Part shown: positions 45,559 to 56,723 of the stretch, one piece after another
Layout of the letters: each line of letters starts with the position of its first letter
Numbering within the stretch: position 1 is the first letter of the stretch
Origin: Talpa occidentalis
Taxonomy: Eukaryota; Chordata; Mammalia; Eulipotyphla; Talpidae
Assembly: GCF_014898055.3 (NCBI RefSeq)
Contig: NW_023601212.1
Span: 35,080,329 to 35,144,328 of the forward strand
DNA: 64,000 nucleotides
Direction of reading: 5' to 3'
The notes under the pieces: model-generated
Database searches by the model: none
Seen by the model: the letters and a program-made list of their open reading frames with translations, nothing else
What the model was told of the DNA's origin: nothing
Translations under genes and position numbers: made by a program

Positions 45559-45838
45559 GGGCCTCCGCGGTGGCGCAGCTGTTGAGCAATGGGCTGCAAG
45601 TCATTCACAGCCTCTGCAGCACCAGTTTGATCCCCAGCGGCTGCAGGAGAGGGTCCCACATGGCGCTCAGACCTCTCCTGCTGTGCGCACTGCTCCCCTC
45701 AGCAATGTACTTCGGTCCTTGTGCCTGTTCTGCTCCCTTCTCTGGCTCTGGTGAATTCTCTCACCCTCCCGCGCTTCTGACTGTACCCAGTGCTTGTATA
45801 AATAAATAAATAAATATATCTTTAATAAATAAATAAAT
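45559..45838 (+). mobile_element. tRNA-derived SINE, subfamily A
   Basis: GGGCCTCCGCGGTGGCGCAG head, GTTTGATCCCC B box, tail TATAAATAAATAAATAAATA. Duplication CTTACTAAAATTC (45546-45558) / CTTGCTAAAATTC (45839-45851). Confidence 0.95.
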
Positions 45839-45854
45839 CTTGCTAAAATTCTTA

Positions 45855-46994
45855 TTAGAAGACTTATGGCAAAATAAATAAATAAATAAATGAATAACTT
45901 CCCCCACCCCAAATAAAAGCATACAAAATATATAAAGCTGTGATTTACAAAACACTGGACACCAGGTGATAAATTGATCTTCAGGATGAGGGGAACAACT
46001 GAGGTTAGATTTGTGATTGCTTCAGCTTGCTTCATTGAATAAGTTTGCAGGCTGAGGTGATAGGAGGGGAATTCCTGAAAATCTTAGTGATCTCTCTGCA
46101 TGGAAGATTCAGAACTGAAAGTACAGGGAGACTAAGGCTGCTAAAATTTTCTGGTATACCAGAAAGGAGTGTAAGAATTTCACAGAGAGAGAAAGAACAC
46201 TGAAGAGCTGTAGGGAATTCTCCTGTATTCAGCTATGTAATCGCCATCCCTATAAGTGACAAGAAATGTGTGTGAACAGACTATCTAAACCAGCAAATTA
46301 AACACATAAAAGGAGTAATGAGGAATTCCTGGCATAACCTGAGACCTGAACTATTGCCATTCCCCTGCCATTTTGAAAACCTCGTGACTCACTCTGGTAT
46401 CCAGAAGGACCTTCACTGAGTAGTGGGGCATAAGTAGTCTTTCCTGAGTGCTGCTCTGAGCCTCCCTTGCAAATCTTAAATGTCAGACTTGATAAGATGC
46501 AGTTATCTCTAAGTAACTGAGTTGCATTATAGAATAAGCACGAGGATATTACACTAAGTTATCTTAGCCATATGTAGGTAGGTATACATGTACAATATAT
46601 AATGTGCATACTATTTCAATAAAATAAAGCTCAATAAAATACAAGCATGCAACATATCCAGATTTTATTCAAAGTATTTAATATTCAAATACTCAGCACT
46701 GAACAAGGTAAAATGCAATATCCAGCAGCATTTAAAAAAAAATATCTAGCATGCAAAGAAGGATAACATGATCTATAAGTAGGAGAAAACTCCATTAATT
46801 AAAACCAAACTTTACCCACACAGATGGACTAGACAAAAAGCATATTAAAATATTTCTCATGACTGTGTTGTCTGTGGTTGAGAAGTGATATAGAAACATT
46901 GAGAATATAAAAGAGGTCACAAACTGTGGCTCTAAAATTATTAGAGAGTTGGAATTGTATGCATTTTAATTAGAAAATGCATATCATCCCAATG
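45855..46994. other. Unique sequence, no gene seen
   Basis: AAAT repeats at 45875-45892. No genes or confident elements. Confidence 0.45.
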
Positions 46995-47167
46995 AAAACA
47001 GTGATTTTTTTAAATTTTTTTAAAGATTTATTTATTTATTTATACAAGAACCAGGATGCAGGGGGCCTTGCTGCCCCAGCCAGGTAAGACCTGGCAAGCA
47101 GCTAAGAAAAAGACCTCACACCATGGGGCTGAAGGAAAAGGGCCTCACACTGTGGGGCCAAAGACTT

Positions 47168-47983
47168 TTTTTTTTAATTTTTTAATTTTTTTATAATAAT
47201 AAATTTTATTTTTATATTCCCCATACAATTGCAACCCCCCATTCTGACCCCAATCCCTCCCCTCCCACCCCCCACCCCCCAAAAAGTGTCTCTGGTTCAT
47301 AGTTTTTTGCTGATTTTGATTTTCACTTTCTTATAGTTATTCATTTTCCTGGTCCCTTATTTAAGTTTTCTAGATTCCTGCTATGAGTGAGACCATCCGG
47401 TATTTTTCTTTTTCTTTTTGGCTTATTTCGCTGAGCATGATCCCTTCCAGCGCCATCCATGTTGCTGCAAATTGCATGTGTTTATCTTTTTTGAATGCTG
47501 AGTAATATTCCATGGTATATATGTACCACATCTTCTTGATCCAGTCATCTATTTTGGGGCATTTGGGCTGTTTCCAAAGCTTAGCTATTGTAAATAGTGC
47601 TGCTATAAACATAGGGGTGCAGGTGTTCTTTGGAACTGATGTTTCTGTGTCCTTTGGGTAAATACCTAGGAGTGGAATTGCTGGATCATATGGAAGCTCT
47701 ATGTTTAGTAGGTCCAGAAATCTCCACACAGCTCTCCATAGTGGTTGGACCAGTTTGCACTCCCACCAACAGTGCAGGAGAGTTCCTTTTTCTCCACACC
47801 CTCTCCAACATTTGTTGTTGCTAGTTTTTTTAATATGTGCCATTCTCACTGGTGTAAGATGGTATCTCATGGTAGTTTTGATTTGCATTTCCCTGATTAC
47901 AAGTGATGTTGAACATTTTTTCATATGCCTGTTGGCCATTTGCATTTCCTCTTCAGAGAAGTTTCTTTTTAGCTCTTCTGCGA
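47168..47983 (-). mobile_element. 5'-truncated young L1 inserted in the solo LTR
   Basis: 3' tail T-run, 3' UTR (ATATTCCCCATACAATTGC) and ORF2 C-terminus. Very close to the copy at 4133-4780. The LTR word AAGACTTTT appears on both sides (about 47160-47170 and 47983-47992), the target duplication. Confidence 0.93.
47370..47945 (-). pseudogene. L1 ORF2 C-terminus
   Basis: 191 codons open to the natural ORF2 stop (ending [11 protein letters not shown]). The cysteine motif is intact ([18 protein letters not shown]). Truncated upstream, so it cannot make reverse transcriptase. Confidence 0.9.
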
Positions 47984-49021
47984 AGACTTTTAAAGAGCCT
48001 CACACCATGGGGCTGAAGATTGAACATCCCTTTGCTTTTTGTTCTTGGTCATAATTAGAAAGAACTTCTCAGTAAATACATTGGGCAATAAATTATACGT
48101 ATAGGAATATTGTAAATGCATGGCACGGAGAATTACTTGCTTAAAAATTAAATACTGAATAATTGGCCCACTTGACAATGGGAAATAATTATTATGCAAG
48201 GGCATGCCTGATAAGCAGCCCAGAGCTGGCCGCAATATTCCTTATATGGAAGTTCCGTACAGAAGCCTTGTAATGAATCATAAAGTTGATTATGCTAGGA
48301 GTTTCTAGGTAGAAAAAAGTTCTAATAACTGATTACTGGGAAGCAACTGGTCTTTAGCTGCAGGCCATGTAGATAGAGGAGTCTCCTGATATTGTAGCCT
48401 TGGCAATAGGGAAGTACCAGGGACTATTAGCTGTCCTATGTAGTTGTTAAGGCTGAAGTAAAGAGTCTAAATTTTAATTATCTATAAACTTTTAAGGTCG
48501 TTACTTTTCTCAAAAACACGTAGATGCCAAAATGTCTATGGGAAAGGAATGTACTTATTGTTTTTGTTTTGCTTCTATGCATACAATGATGTAATCCCAC
48601 TGCTTGCCTTAACATATAAATAAAGACCAGCTGAGACCCTTATCAGGAGATACTTGCACCAAGAGTGTCTGTGTCTGCCTCACTCTCCTTCCCCTCAGCC
48701 CTCAAGTTTCGTCAAAGCCATCTCGTCCTTTCAGGGACATCTGACCCAACATTCTGCCGAAAGCTGGCCTCCTGCACCGGGTACAGGCCAGATGAGCGAG
48801 AGGGTGAGAGGATTCACCCGAGACAAAGATGGGAACAGAACAGGCAGACTGACGAAATTCACTGCTGAGGGGAGCAGTGGGTGTGACAGGAGAGGTCTGC
48901 TGCGTCATCTGGGATCCTCGCTGGCCGATCGGGATCAAACCGGTGCTGCAGAAGCTGTGGACAGCTTCACAGTGCTGTGCTCAACCGCCTGCACCACCAT
49001 GGGAGGTCCAAAACCAGTGAA

Positions 49022-50704
49022 TTTATTAAATAGCCAATAAACTGGAAGGATTCTGTCTCCTGAAATCTCAGCAGAGCTTAGCATGCTGGGTGCCTCTGCT
49101 GCTTTGTTAGTCAGGTTAGATGACAGCTCTCCTCTGGGGGCACTGAAGGAAGAGTAGCACTAACACATCTGGGATAAAATTGACACCAAGATCTGAGTGT
49201 TGCCAGATTCATTTCATAGTGTTAGTCCAGCCAGTTTTCTTCTTTGAATGACTGTATTTTGTGCTATGAACTTGATAATGAGTATTTAGCCAGATTGTTC
49301 ATTACTTGGTACACTGAGTTTAAAAGTGCTTTGTGAGAGGGTCAGAGAAGAAACAGGGTTAATTGAGGACAAGTGTTCGAAGGATATTGGGTGTTGAATT
49401 CACATGTAACACAAAGATGGAACAGGTGTGAACTGGGCAACATGGACAAAACATTGCTGGACAGCAGTAGGGATTTGTGAGAGAGGGAGGGTGAGCCGGG
49501 TGGTTAAGAGGAGACAGGGGGAAGGAGGTAGGTTAGCGCCAGCAAAGAAATAATTCAGAAGTTGGTGTTTGATCTGAAGGCAAAGGAGACTCACTGAAAT
49601 AGTGAGATGACAGCTTCAAGAGATTGCTCTAGAAAGTGATCTAGCTGTAGTGTGTTACAAACCTGCAGAAAAGAAGCCAGTATCCAGAAGGCCAACAAAG
49701 AATAAAATACTGTATTTTAGATTTTAGGTAACTAAGAATCCTTTTGTGGCAAAAAAGGAAAGAACAGGGAAATGAAAACTATGTTAGAGAGGACAAAGTT
49801 ATTAGATTTTATAAAGTAGATAATGGAGGGAATGGTCATACTTTGCAAATAAAATAAGAAGCAGAGATCATCCCTGAGCTTATGAGAAAACTGAAAGAAA
49901 GGTAAAGGAAATATTCAGCTACTAGTTATTCCCAGAGCTAGAAGGCCATAATCATTCTAGTGACATCTATTTATTTTTATTATGCCATGACCCCATTTCC
50001 TGGAAATTGAATATTACTAAAGCATTTGGAAATGTAAGGGGAAGGAAAATATCATCATAGTATTTCCCAAGTTGTTAATTCAACAGACAATTTGGAAATA
50101 ATGGGGTACCCAGTTTCAGTTTTGAAAAGAAATGTGAGGTGGTAGAAAGAATTCCTTGTGATATTAATATACTCATTCTCTATAATCTTCCTCATGTATT
50201 GTTCAGAGATGAGGCCCACATTGAGAAAGACTTTGTTCCTGCCTGACCTCTAAGCAAACACATTGCACAAATGCATGGTCATAAATCCCACCATCACACA
50301 GGAAAGTTATCTGCCCTGAGAAGTCAGAGATGACTTTGTTCTGAAGAAAATATTTGAAAATGAAGGTCAGGAGTGATTTAGCCCAGAGAGAGAGGAGAAA
50401 GGAGTTTCTCAGAATAAAAACAGCATTAAGCACATTATCAGTGAAATAAATTAAAAGTTCTGAGGGACTTTGAAAAAGGTGGAGTTGGAAGTGGGAGGAA
50501 GTATATGGATGAGATCTTGAAGAACTCTACATATAAGGCTATTGAGTTTATAGTTCATGCTCCCAGTAAAGGGGGAGTTAGTAAAGAATGCTCAGTAAGA
50601 GAGTGAGGATCAAATCTTTGTTTCGGGACACTTTAGTATTAGTAAAGAGAGCAGCTCAGTCTGTGACACTAGGTAGGAAACAGCTTCAGAACTAAAGTAA
50701 AAAA
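49022..50704. other. Unique sequence, no gene seen
   Basis: Slightly less AT-rich, with purine-rich stretches (for example 49480-49530). No gene, no confident element. Confidence 0.45.
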
Positions 50705-50716
50705 AAGAATAGCTTT

Positions 50717-50974
50717 ATTTATTTATGAATACAAGAGCTGGGGTATAGGCAAAAGGTGTGGGGGGTGAGAGGATTCACCAAAGACAGAGTGGGGAACAGA
50801 ACAGGCAGACTGACTGAAATACACTGCTGGGGGGGAGCAATGGACAAGACAGGAGGGGTCTGCTGTGCCATGTGGGTTGCTCCCTGGCGGGTCAGAAATC
50901 GAACTTGTGCTGCTGAGACTGTGGATTGTTTCATGGGGCGGTGCTTAAACCCTTGTGCCACCAGGGAGACCCCC
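50717..50974 (-). mobile_element. tRNA-derived SINE, subfamily B
   Basis: ATTTATTTATGAATACAAGA tail, B-type body, head ending CACCAGGGAGACCC. Duplication AGAATAGCTTT (50706-50716) / AGAACAGCTTT (50979-50989). Confidence 0.93.
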
Positions 50975-50989
50975 AGAAAGAACAGCTTT

Positions 50990-51668
50990 AACTAGAGAGT
51001 TGTAGAGTCTCTAGCAGGAACTCAGGATATATTTAAGGACAGTGTTGCAGGGCTTGCTAACAAGTGAACTATGTCAAATGGATAAAGTACACATTGTGTC
51101 CTCAGAACTCCTGACATGGATGACTGGGGAGGTGGTGGTGCTGTTCAGAGAATGTCTGGCCAACAGCAGTGGTTATAGAATAGTGATTTCCTGGAAAGGT
51201 AAAGGGAAGGAATTACTAATAAAGCATATCTAAAATATGTATTGTACTAGATAGACATCTTGTGAAGGTTATTTTATTAGTATTTATGAACAATGTATGC
51301 AAGAAGCTTGTTAAGCAGTTTTAAGATTTGAACTCATATAATTCATGAGTCAGAAACTCACATATTTAATATATTTAACTCATATATTTAATGAGTCAAA
51401 AACCCATATGCCTTCCAATTTATCCTTCTGATAGCATCTCAAATTGTTACATCAGAGCCCTAGTTCCTCCACATAGCAATGACTATGCCCTGGGGAAAAA
51501 TCAGTAATTCTAACACGTCATGTCCATATTTGTAGAAATGATGATATTACTACCTCCCTCACAGAGAAGGTGATTTGTACATTGTGATGTGTTTATACAT
51601 CGTGATGAAATAAATGTTTATTACTTTTCATTGCTATGTATTACTAACAGCAATAGCTATACCTGAAT
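50990..51668. other. Unique sequence, no gene seen
   Basis: A short TATTTAAT repeat block near 51360-51400. Nothing else recognised. Confidence 0.45.
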
Positions 51669-51669
51669 T

Positions 51670-52190
51670 TTTCCTTTTTTAAGTTAGATTGAGATTTATT
51701 GTTCAATATAACAAAATTTATCCATTTTCTCTGTAGATTTTGATAAAATTGACAAGTGTGTACCATCATGTACTGACAAGCAAGATACAGAAGACTTCTA
51801 TCACCCACCCCTTATACTGTTTTGCAGTCTGCCCCTGTTCTCACCTCTCCTCTGGCAACCACTCATGTCACTTCTGCTTCTACACTTTTGCTTTTGTTAT
51901 AATGTCATATAAATGAATTCATTAGTACTTAGGTTTTCATTTCTGGTATCTGTCATTTGGCATTATTATTACTATGAGAATTATCATTGCCTTTGCATTT
52001 GCAGGTGCTTCCTTATTTTTGATGCTAAGTAGCATCCCATTGTAGGGATGCACCACAGTTTGTTTACCTGTTCACCAGCTAATGGAAAATTGGGGAGCTT
52101 CCACATTTTGATCCATAGGATTTGCTACTGATGCATAGTGATACTGATGCATACTGATGCATATTGACAATTCTGCTTTTAAGTATTCGT
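51670..52190 (-). mobile_element. Ancient L1 fragment
   Basis: Old L1 3' end pattern: GACAAGTGTGTACCATCATG, CTCTGGCAACCACTCATGTC, TAAGTAGCATCCCATTGTAG, GTTCACCAGCTAATGGAAAA. A short TACTGATGCATA tandem repeat lies at 52127-52165. Confidence 0.78.
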
Positions 52191-52229
52191 AAATTCTTTT
52201 TTTTTTTAAGTTGGAGAAAGCAACATTTT

Positions 52230-52493
52230 TGTTTTTTAAGATTTATTTATTTATTTATACAAGCACTGGGTACAGTCAGAAGCACGGGAGGGTGAGAGAA
52301 TTCACCAGAGACAGAGTGGAGAGCAGAACAGGCAGACTGACGAAATACACTGCTGAGGGGAGCTGCGGGCGGCAGGAGAGGCCTGTGCAACATGTGGGAC
52401 CCTTGCTGGCAGCCGGGGATCGAACCGGTGCTGCAGAGGCTGCGGGCAGCTTCCCAACCCAGCACTCAACCACTGCACCACCAGGGGAGGCCC
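52230..52493 (-). mobile_element. tRNA-derived SINE, subfamily A
   Basis: Tail TTTATTTATTTATACAAG, body GCACTGGGTACAGTCAGAAG, head GGGGATCGAACCGGTGCTGC and CACCAGGGGAGGCCC. B box intact. Target duplication not clear. Confidence 0.93.
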
Positions 52494-52494
52494 A

Positions 52495-54218
52495 ACCCAG
52501 CAGTAACTTAAAGACTTGTAATTAAGTTGGGAAGAACTGCCATTTTTAAACTATTTGTTTTTCCTATTCTGAACTTTATTCAAGTCTTCTTGTATTTTCC
52601 TCAGTACTGTTTAAAAAAAAAAAACAACACTTAATTTTTCATAGAGATACTTACTATCTTTAATAATTTAGACCACAAATAGTAAGACAATACTACAATT
52701 TTCGACCTATTTCTATTTTTAAATTGGAAGTATTTTACTGACCAATAGAATTGTATATGGTAAAATATATTTTCTGAAAATAGTGGGACTTCTTTCTTCC
52801 TCAGATTTTCCTATTTAGAGTTTGGAAATCAAATTTTTTCTTCTTTGTTGTTAAATCATATAGCCATTTTTAGGGTTAGTGATCTAAGCTCTTCACAAAA
52901 GGAAACAAAAGCCTCCTTCTACTTCAGTCATAGGAACACATTAGGGTTGGACAGTTTCCTTCTTGTATAGATGCAAACAATGCACAGATTTGGCGGGGTC
53001 CTGGCGATAGAAAAGGGCTTATAGTTCCCTCGCTTTCCACAAATGAATGGCTGAATAGCAAGAAAAACCCGATTCTTCATGTCCAACCTCAGGATGGCGG
53101 TCCGCAGCTAACAGCTTGCTTAATTGAAATTGGGTATGAAAATAATGGCTAAGGGAACACTTCCTAAGCAATTTTATGCCACTGGATTCCCGTGTGTTCA
53201 TCTTTTTTAAATAATTAAAATGTATGTATCTTTCTCTTTTCATATAACCCTTGACCCACCGATGCCTTACTTTAGTTAGGATAAGCAATGGAAATGCTCA
53301 CCTGACTTTAGAAAACATGCAGTTGTTAACGGTCCTCGTTTTTCAGAAACAATACCAATACCAATCTGTTAAAGCACATTTCACTGAAAGAGATTTACTA
53401 GTACTTAGTATCTGAAAGTTAAAACTTTGCAGTATTAGTAGCTACTGAATTCTATTGAGAGGATACTCCCTGGAATTGCAATGAAAAAAAAATAGGTGGT
53501 GAAATAATCAAAATATACTGCTCAGGAGTAATAGGATAGATTTTGTAGTCTACATTTAATTCATAAAACTTGTTAAGATTTCCAGATCAGGGTCTTAGGT
53601 AATAAACAATTTTAAATTGATAGAAATAATTTTCTGTTCATCTTACAACTAATTTAAGGTCTAAAAGTACCTGTGGATTTGAATGGGCCTTTTCCATAAA
53701 GTAAACAGGAAGTATTTTTCAACCTAATTGCATTTTTCTGATATATGTATTTTCTGTGAAATACCAGGTTAACATATCTTGTCATTGGTTTAATGTTTAT
53801 TTTGTTAACTGAAAGACTGCTGAAATAGGAAAGGTTTTATTGTAAATTTAACCAAAATACGTATGATACAATTTCACTTACTAAAAGCACTAAGAAAATT
53901 AGGGAATTTAAATGGCTATTATCCTCTCACTAAATTTCATGAAAAATACAAGCTAATAATTATTGTTCTATCTAAAAGCTGTTTCTTTCATCAGACAATG
54001 GGCCCAACTTATGGTTTTAGACATCTTAATTTATAAAGGGGCAGGAATTGTCCTAGATGATGCTATAATAATGTCACTTATCTGAGTATCACAAGTCATA
54101 GAGCCCCTGCGTGGTGTACTTGGTTGGATTCTGTAATTTTGTCACTTCTCATGAGATTTCTGTGATTGCATCTCTTCAGAATCTCCCCTTATCTTCTGCA
54201 CCCCCACATGTGTATTTC

Positions 54219-54260
<42 letters not shown>

Positions 54261-54464
54261 TTCTTACTGTTTCTTGACAGTCCTTTTAGCATGTATTTGC
54301 AGGTAGGTTATCCAGTTTTCTGAACCTGAGTTAACCTGTTCACTTTTTTCTCAGTTTTAAATTTGGAAATTATAACATGTACCCAAATAGCATAATTATG
54401 CAATGAAAAATAAATTTTAGTAAAAGTTCATGTTTTTTTTTTTTCCATCCAAAGACTCTATTAT
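52495..54464. other. Unique sequence, no gene seen
   Basis: 52985-53115 is relatively CpG-bearing (TTTGGCGGGGTCCTGGCG, GATGGCGGTCCGCAGC) compared with its surroundings, with no known element. Otherwise AT-rich. Confidence 0.45.
54222..54258. repeat. (CA)n microsatellite
   Basis: About 18 CA units. Confidence 0.95.
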
Positions 54465-54481
54465 AAATCTTTAATGATTTT

Positions 54482-54758
54482 TTTAAAAGATTTATTTATT
54501 TATTTATTTATACAAGCACTGGGTATAGTCAGAAGCGCGGGAGGGTGAGAGAATTCACCAGAGCCAGAGCGGAGAACAGAACAGTCAGAAGGACCAAGTT
54601 ACACTGCTTAGGGGAGCAGCGGGCGCAGCAGGGGAGATCTGCGAGCCATGTGGGACCCTCACCTGGCGGCCGGGCATCGAATAGGGGCTGCAGAGGCTGT
54701 GGAGGCTGTGGGCAGCTTTGCAGTCCAGCGCTCAACCGCTGCGCCACCGGGGAGGCCC
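54482..54758 (-). mobile_element. tRNA-derived SINE, subfamily A
   Basis: Tail TTTATTTATTTATTTATTTA, body GCACTGGGTATAGTCAGAAG, head ending CACCGGGGAGGCCC. Duplication AAATCTTTAATGATTTT at 54465-54481 and 54759-54775. A short GGCTGTGGA repeat in the head (about 54693-54712). Confidence 0.96.
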
Positions 54759-54777
54759 AAATCTTTAATGATTTTAA

Positions 54778-55135
54778 AACTAATTTTATAATTTCCTTCT
54801 ATAAATTGCTTCTCACTCAGTAGGTCAAATTCACATAAGTAGAACATGAAAAGCTAGAATGTTTTGTATTATACTCTCCCCTTAAGCTCTCACTCTGTCT
54901 ATATCCCATTAATTATCAATTCAACTTATCTCTCATGGTCATATTCTTTCAAATCTTCTCTTCTAGAGGTGGTAGAAGGTTACATAAAATGTAAACATAA
55001 TAGCCATGTTTTCTGTTTAGAGGCATTCAATGGCTTGTCACTGACCATCAAATAACCAAGTTCTCTTATCCATGCACATGGTCTACAAGGGTCTTTCCTT
55101 TATCAGGTCTTGGTTTCTAGTCCTCTAAATTTATC
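54778..55135. other. Unique sequence, no gene seen
   Basis: Nothing recognised. Confidence 0.45.
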
Positions 55136-55139
55136 TGTC

Positions 55140-55845
55140 TGTTTTCTTACATTGCTGTTCATTTTTGTGCAATAATTGGTTAGTCCCCTGAAGTGTAGTC
55201 CCCATAGTTCTCCTACTACCTTATCACCTGTAAACCATCACCATAGCCCCTTGTGCTCTTCCCTCCCTTCCCTTGCTGTATGCTTCAGATCTATGGTCAG
55301 CTTGCAAACTCTGTCTTTTGTGGACCCTTTATTTGGTTTCTCTCACATATGAATGAAACCATGCAATATTTTTCTTTCTCCTTCTGACTTATTCCACTTA
55401 GTGTAATCCCTTCCATCTCCATCCATGTTGCCGCACATGGCATGAGTTTATCTTTTTTTTTTTCTGATTGTTCAGTAGTATTCCATTGTGTATATATGTC
55501 ACAACTTTATTTTTTTTATTTTTTTATTTTTTTTGAGAACAGGCTAGTAGGATTTACTGAAATACACTGGTAAGAGAAGTAGTGGGCAAGACAGGAGGGG
55601 TCTGCTGTGCTATGTCACAACTTTTTGATCCATTTGTCTGCTTTGAGGCATTTAGGTTTTTTTCATATGTTGGCTATTGTAAATAGTGCTGCAATAAGCA
55701 TAGGAGTTCAGGTTTTCTTTTGAATAGTGTTTTTGTATTCTTTGAGTAGATTCCTGGGAGTGGAGTCCTTGGGCCATATGATAGATATATTTTTGGTGTT
55801 TTGAGGAACCTCCATACAGCTTTCCATAGTGGTGGGTTTCCACCC
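55140..55845 (-). mobile_element. L1 fragment, 3' UTR plus ORF2 end
   Basis: 3' UTR TTACATTGCTGTTCATTTTT, AAGTGTAGTCCCCATAG; then ORF2 end (TTCTGACTTATTCCACTTAG, CCATCTCCATCCATGTTGCC); interrupted at 55510-55612 by a SINE fragment; resumes TTTTTGATCCATTTGTCTGC and is truncated near 55845. Subfamily like 31245-32030. Confidence 0.88.
55510..55612 (-). mobile_element. Truncated SINE fragment in L1
   Basis: T-rich tail then only the middle body (GAACAGGCTAGTAGGATTTACTGAAATACACTGG-type region and GACAGGAGGGGTCTGCTGTG). The tRNA-like head is missing. Flanked by TCACAACTTTAT / TCACAACTTTTT, so it looks like a 5'-truncated insertion. Confidence 0.8.
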
Positions 55846-56104
55846 ATTCTTATTATTTCCTGCTTCTTATTTTGCTCTATGATTAGACTGAAATATTTGA
55901 ATTCCTGTATGAGGTATGAACAGTGTTCTATGGTAGCAAAAAGGATGTCAACAAAATGTTCATTTTTTTTAGGTAGTTGACAGAGTGTTAGGAAGGATTT
56001 GCAAAAACTTCAGCTATATTGGATTATGTTTTTAAATTTTGCTACTTCAAAGGGCTATTAATTAGTATTTGAAAAGTCACTCTATAATTAATATGTAAAT
56101 ATCA

Positions 56105-56275
56105 GAAATCTTTATTGTATGCTAGGCAATGAACCATGCATTTTCATCCATCGTTTTATTCAGTACTTAGATGAAGTTACTATGCCTATTCTACCTGTGA
56201 GGAAGTTGAGGCTCAGAAATAGTTAGCACTGTCACACCATTGGCATGTCACGGAGCAAGGCTCTGCATTAGCATT
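56105..56275 (+). mobile_element. MIR (ancient SINE)
   Basis: TTTATTGTATGCTAGGCAAT, then the conserved core-like CCTGTGAGGAAGTTGAGGCT-CAGAAA region and a cysteine-free 3' part near GGAGCAAGGCTCTGC. Matches the general MIR layout. Confidence 0.7.
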
Positions 56276-56667
56276 GCTTTGTATCCCATGTTGTATTGAC
56301 TGGAATAATCTCTTGCTACACTCTCTAGAACTCTGTTTTCTCACACATTATTCACTCAAAAAATATTGACGAATTCCAGTGTCCCAAGAACCATTCTGAG
56401 GGTTAAAAACATAGCTTAATATAACAGATATGATCCCTCATCTCATGGAGGATTCAATTGAGTGACACTATGCTACAAGAATTACTACATGAAAAAATAT
56501 ATACTTGCACTGTATATTATGTGTTATTAAAGAAAAATAAGGCTTGCCACTAGAATGTGAAAAATAAGAATTTGTTTCTGTTTTGGAACCTGTACTCTCA
56601 AGGGAACTCTTTATTCAGGAGCTAACATTAAAGAAATTTTCCATGTGATGACTTCACATGATGAGCG

Positions 56668-56723
56668 AGTGGAGGCTAGGCTCCAGTAGGCTAGGCTCTG
56701 AGGTAGGCTAGGCTCTGAGGTAG
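56668..56723. repeat. Short tandem repeat, ~20 bp unit
   Basis: AGGCTAGGCTCTGAGGT occurs twice in tandem, preceded by a diverged copy (AGGCTAGGCTCCAGT). Confidence 0.85.

Larger units (their letters stand above)
47100..48020 (+). repeat. Three ~30-bp repeats in the LTR, split by L1
   Basis: CCTCACACCATGGGGCTGAAG (about 47114), CCTCACACTGTGGGGCCAAAG (about 47143), and CCTCACACCATGGGGCTGAAG again after the L1 (about 47998). Spacing becomes regular if the L1 is removed. Confidence 0.8.
47057..48776 (+). mobile_element. Solo LTR (class II-like) inserted in a SINE
   Basis: Starts TGCAGG and ends CCTGCA, a perfect 6-bp terminal inverted repeat with TG...CA. Flanks CCAGGA (47051-47056) and CCGGGT (48777-48782) fit a decayed 6-bp duplication. 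Without the L1 inside, it is about 890 bp. Near its 3' end lie TATAAATAAA (48615-48624) and a pyrimidine-rich region. The 5' part has three ~30-bp repeats built on CCTCACACCATGGGGCTGAAG. Orientation is set by the TATA/poly(A)-like box near the right end. Confidence 0.8.
47005..49009 (-). mobile_element. tRNA-derived SINE, subfamily B, split by an LTR insertion
   Basis: The tail and first body bases are at 47005-47056 (TTTATTTATTTATACAAGAA). The rest of the body and the tRNA-like head are at 48777-49009, ending CACCATGGGAGGTCC. The intervening 1,720 bp is a solo LTR holding an L1. SINE duplication: AAAACAGTGA (46995-47004) / AAACCAGTGA (49011-49020). Confidence 0.9.
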
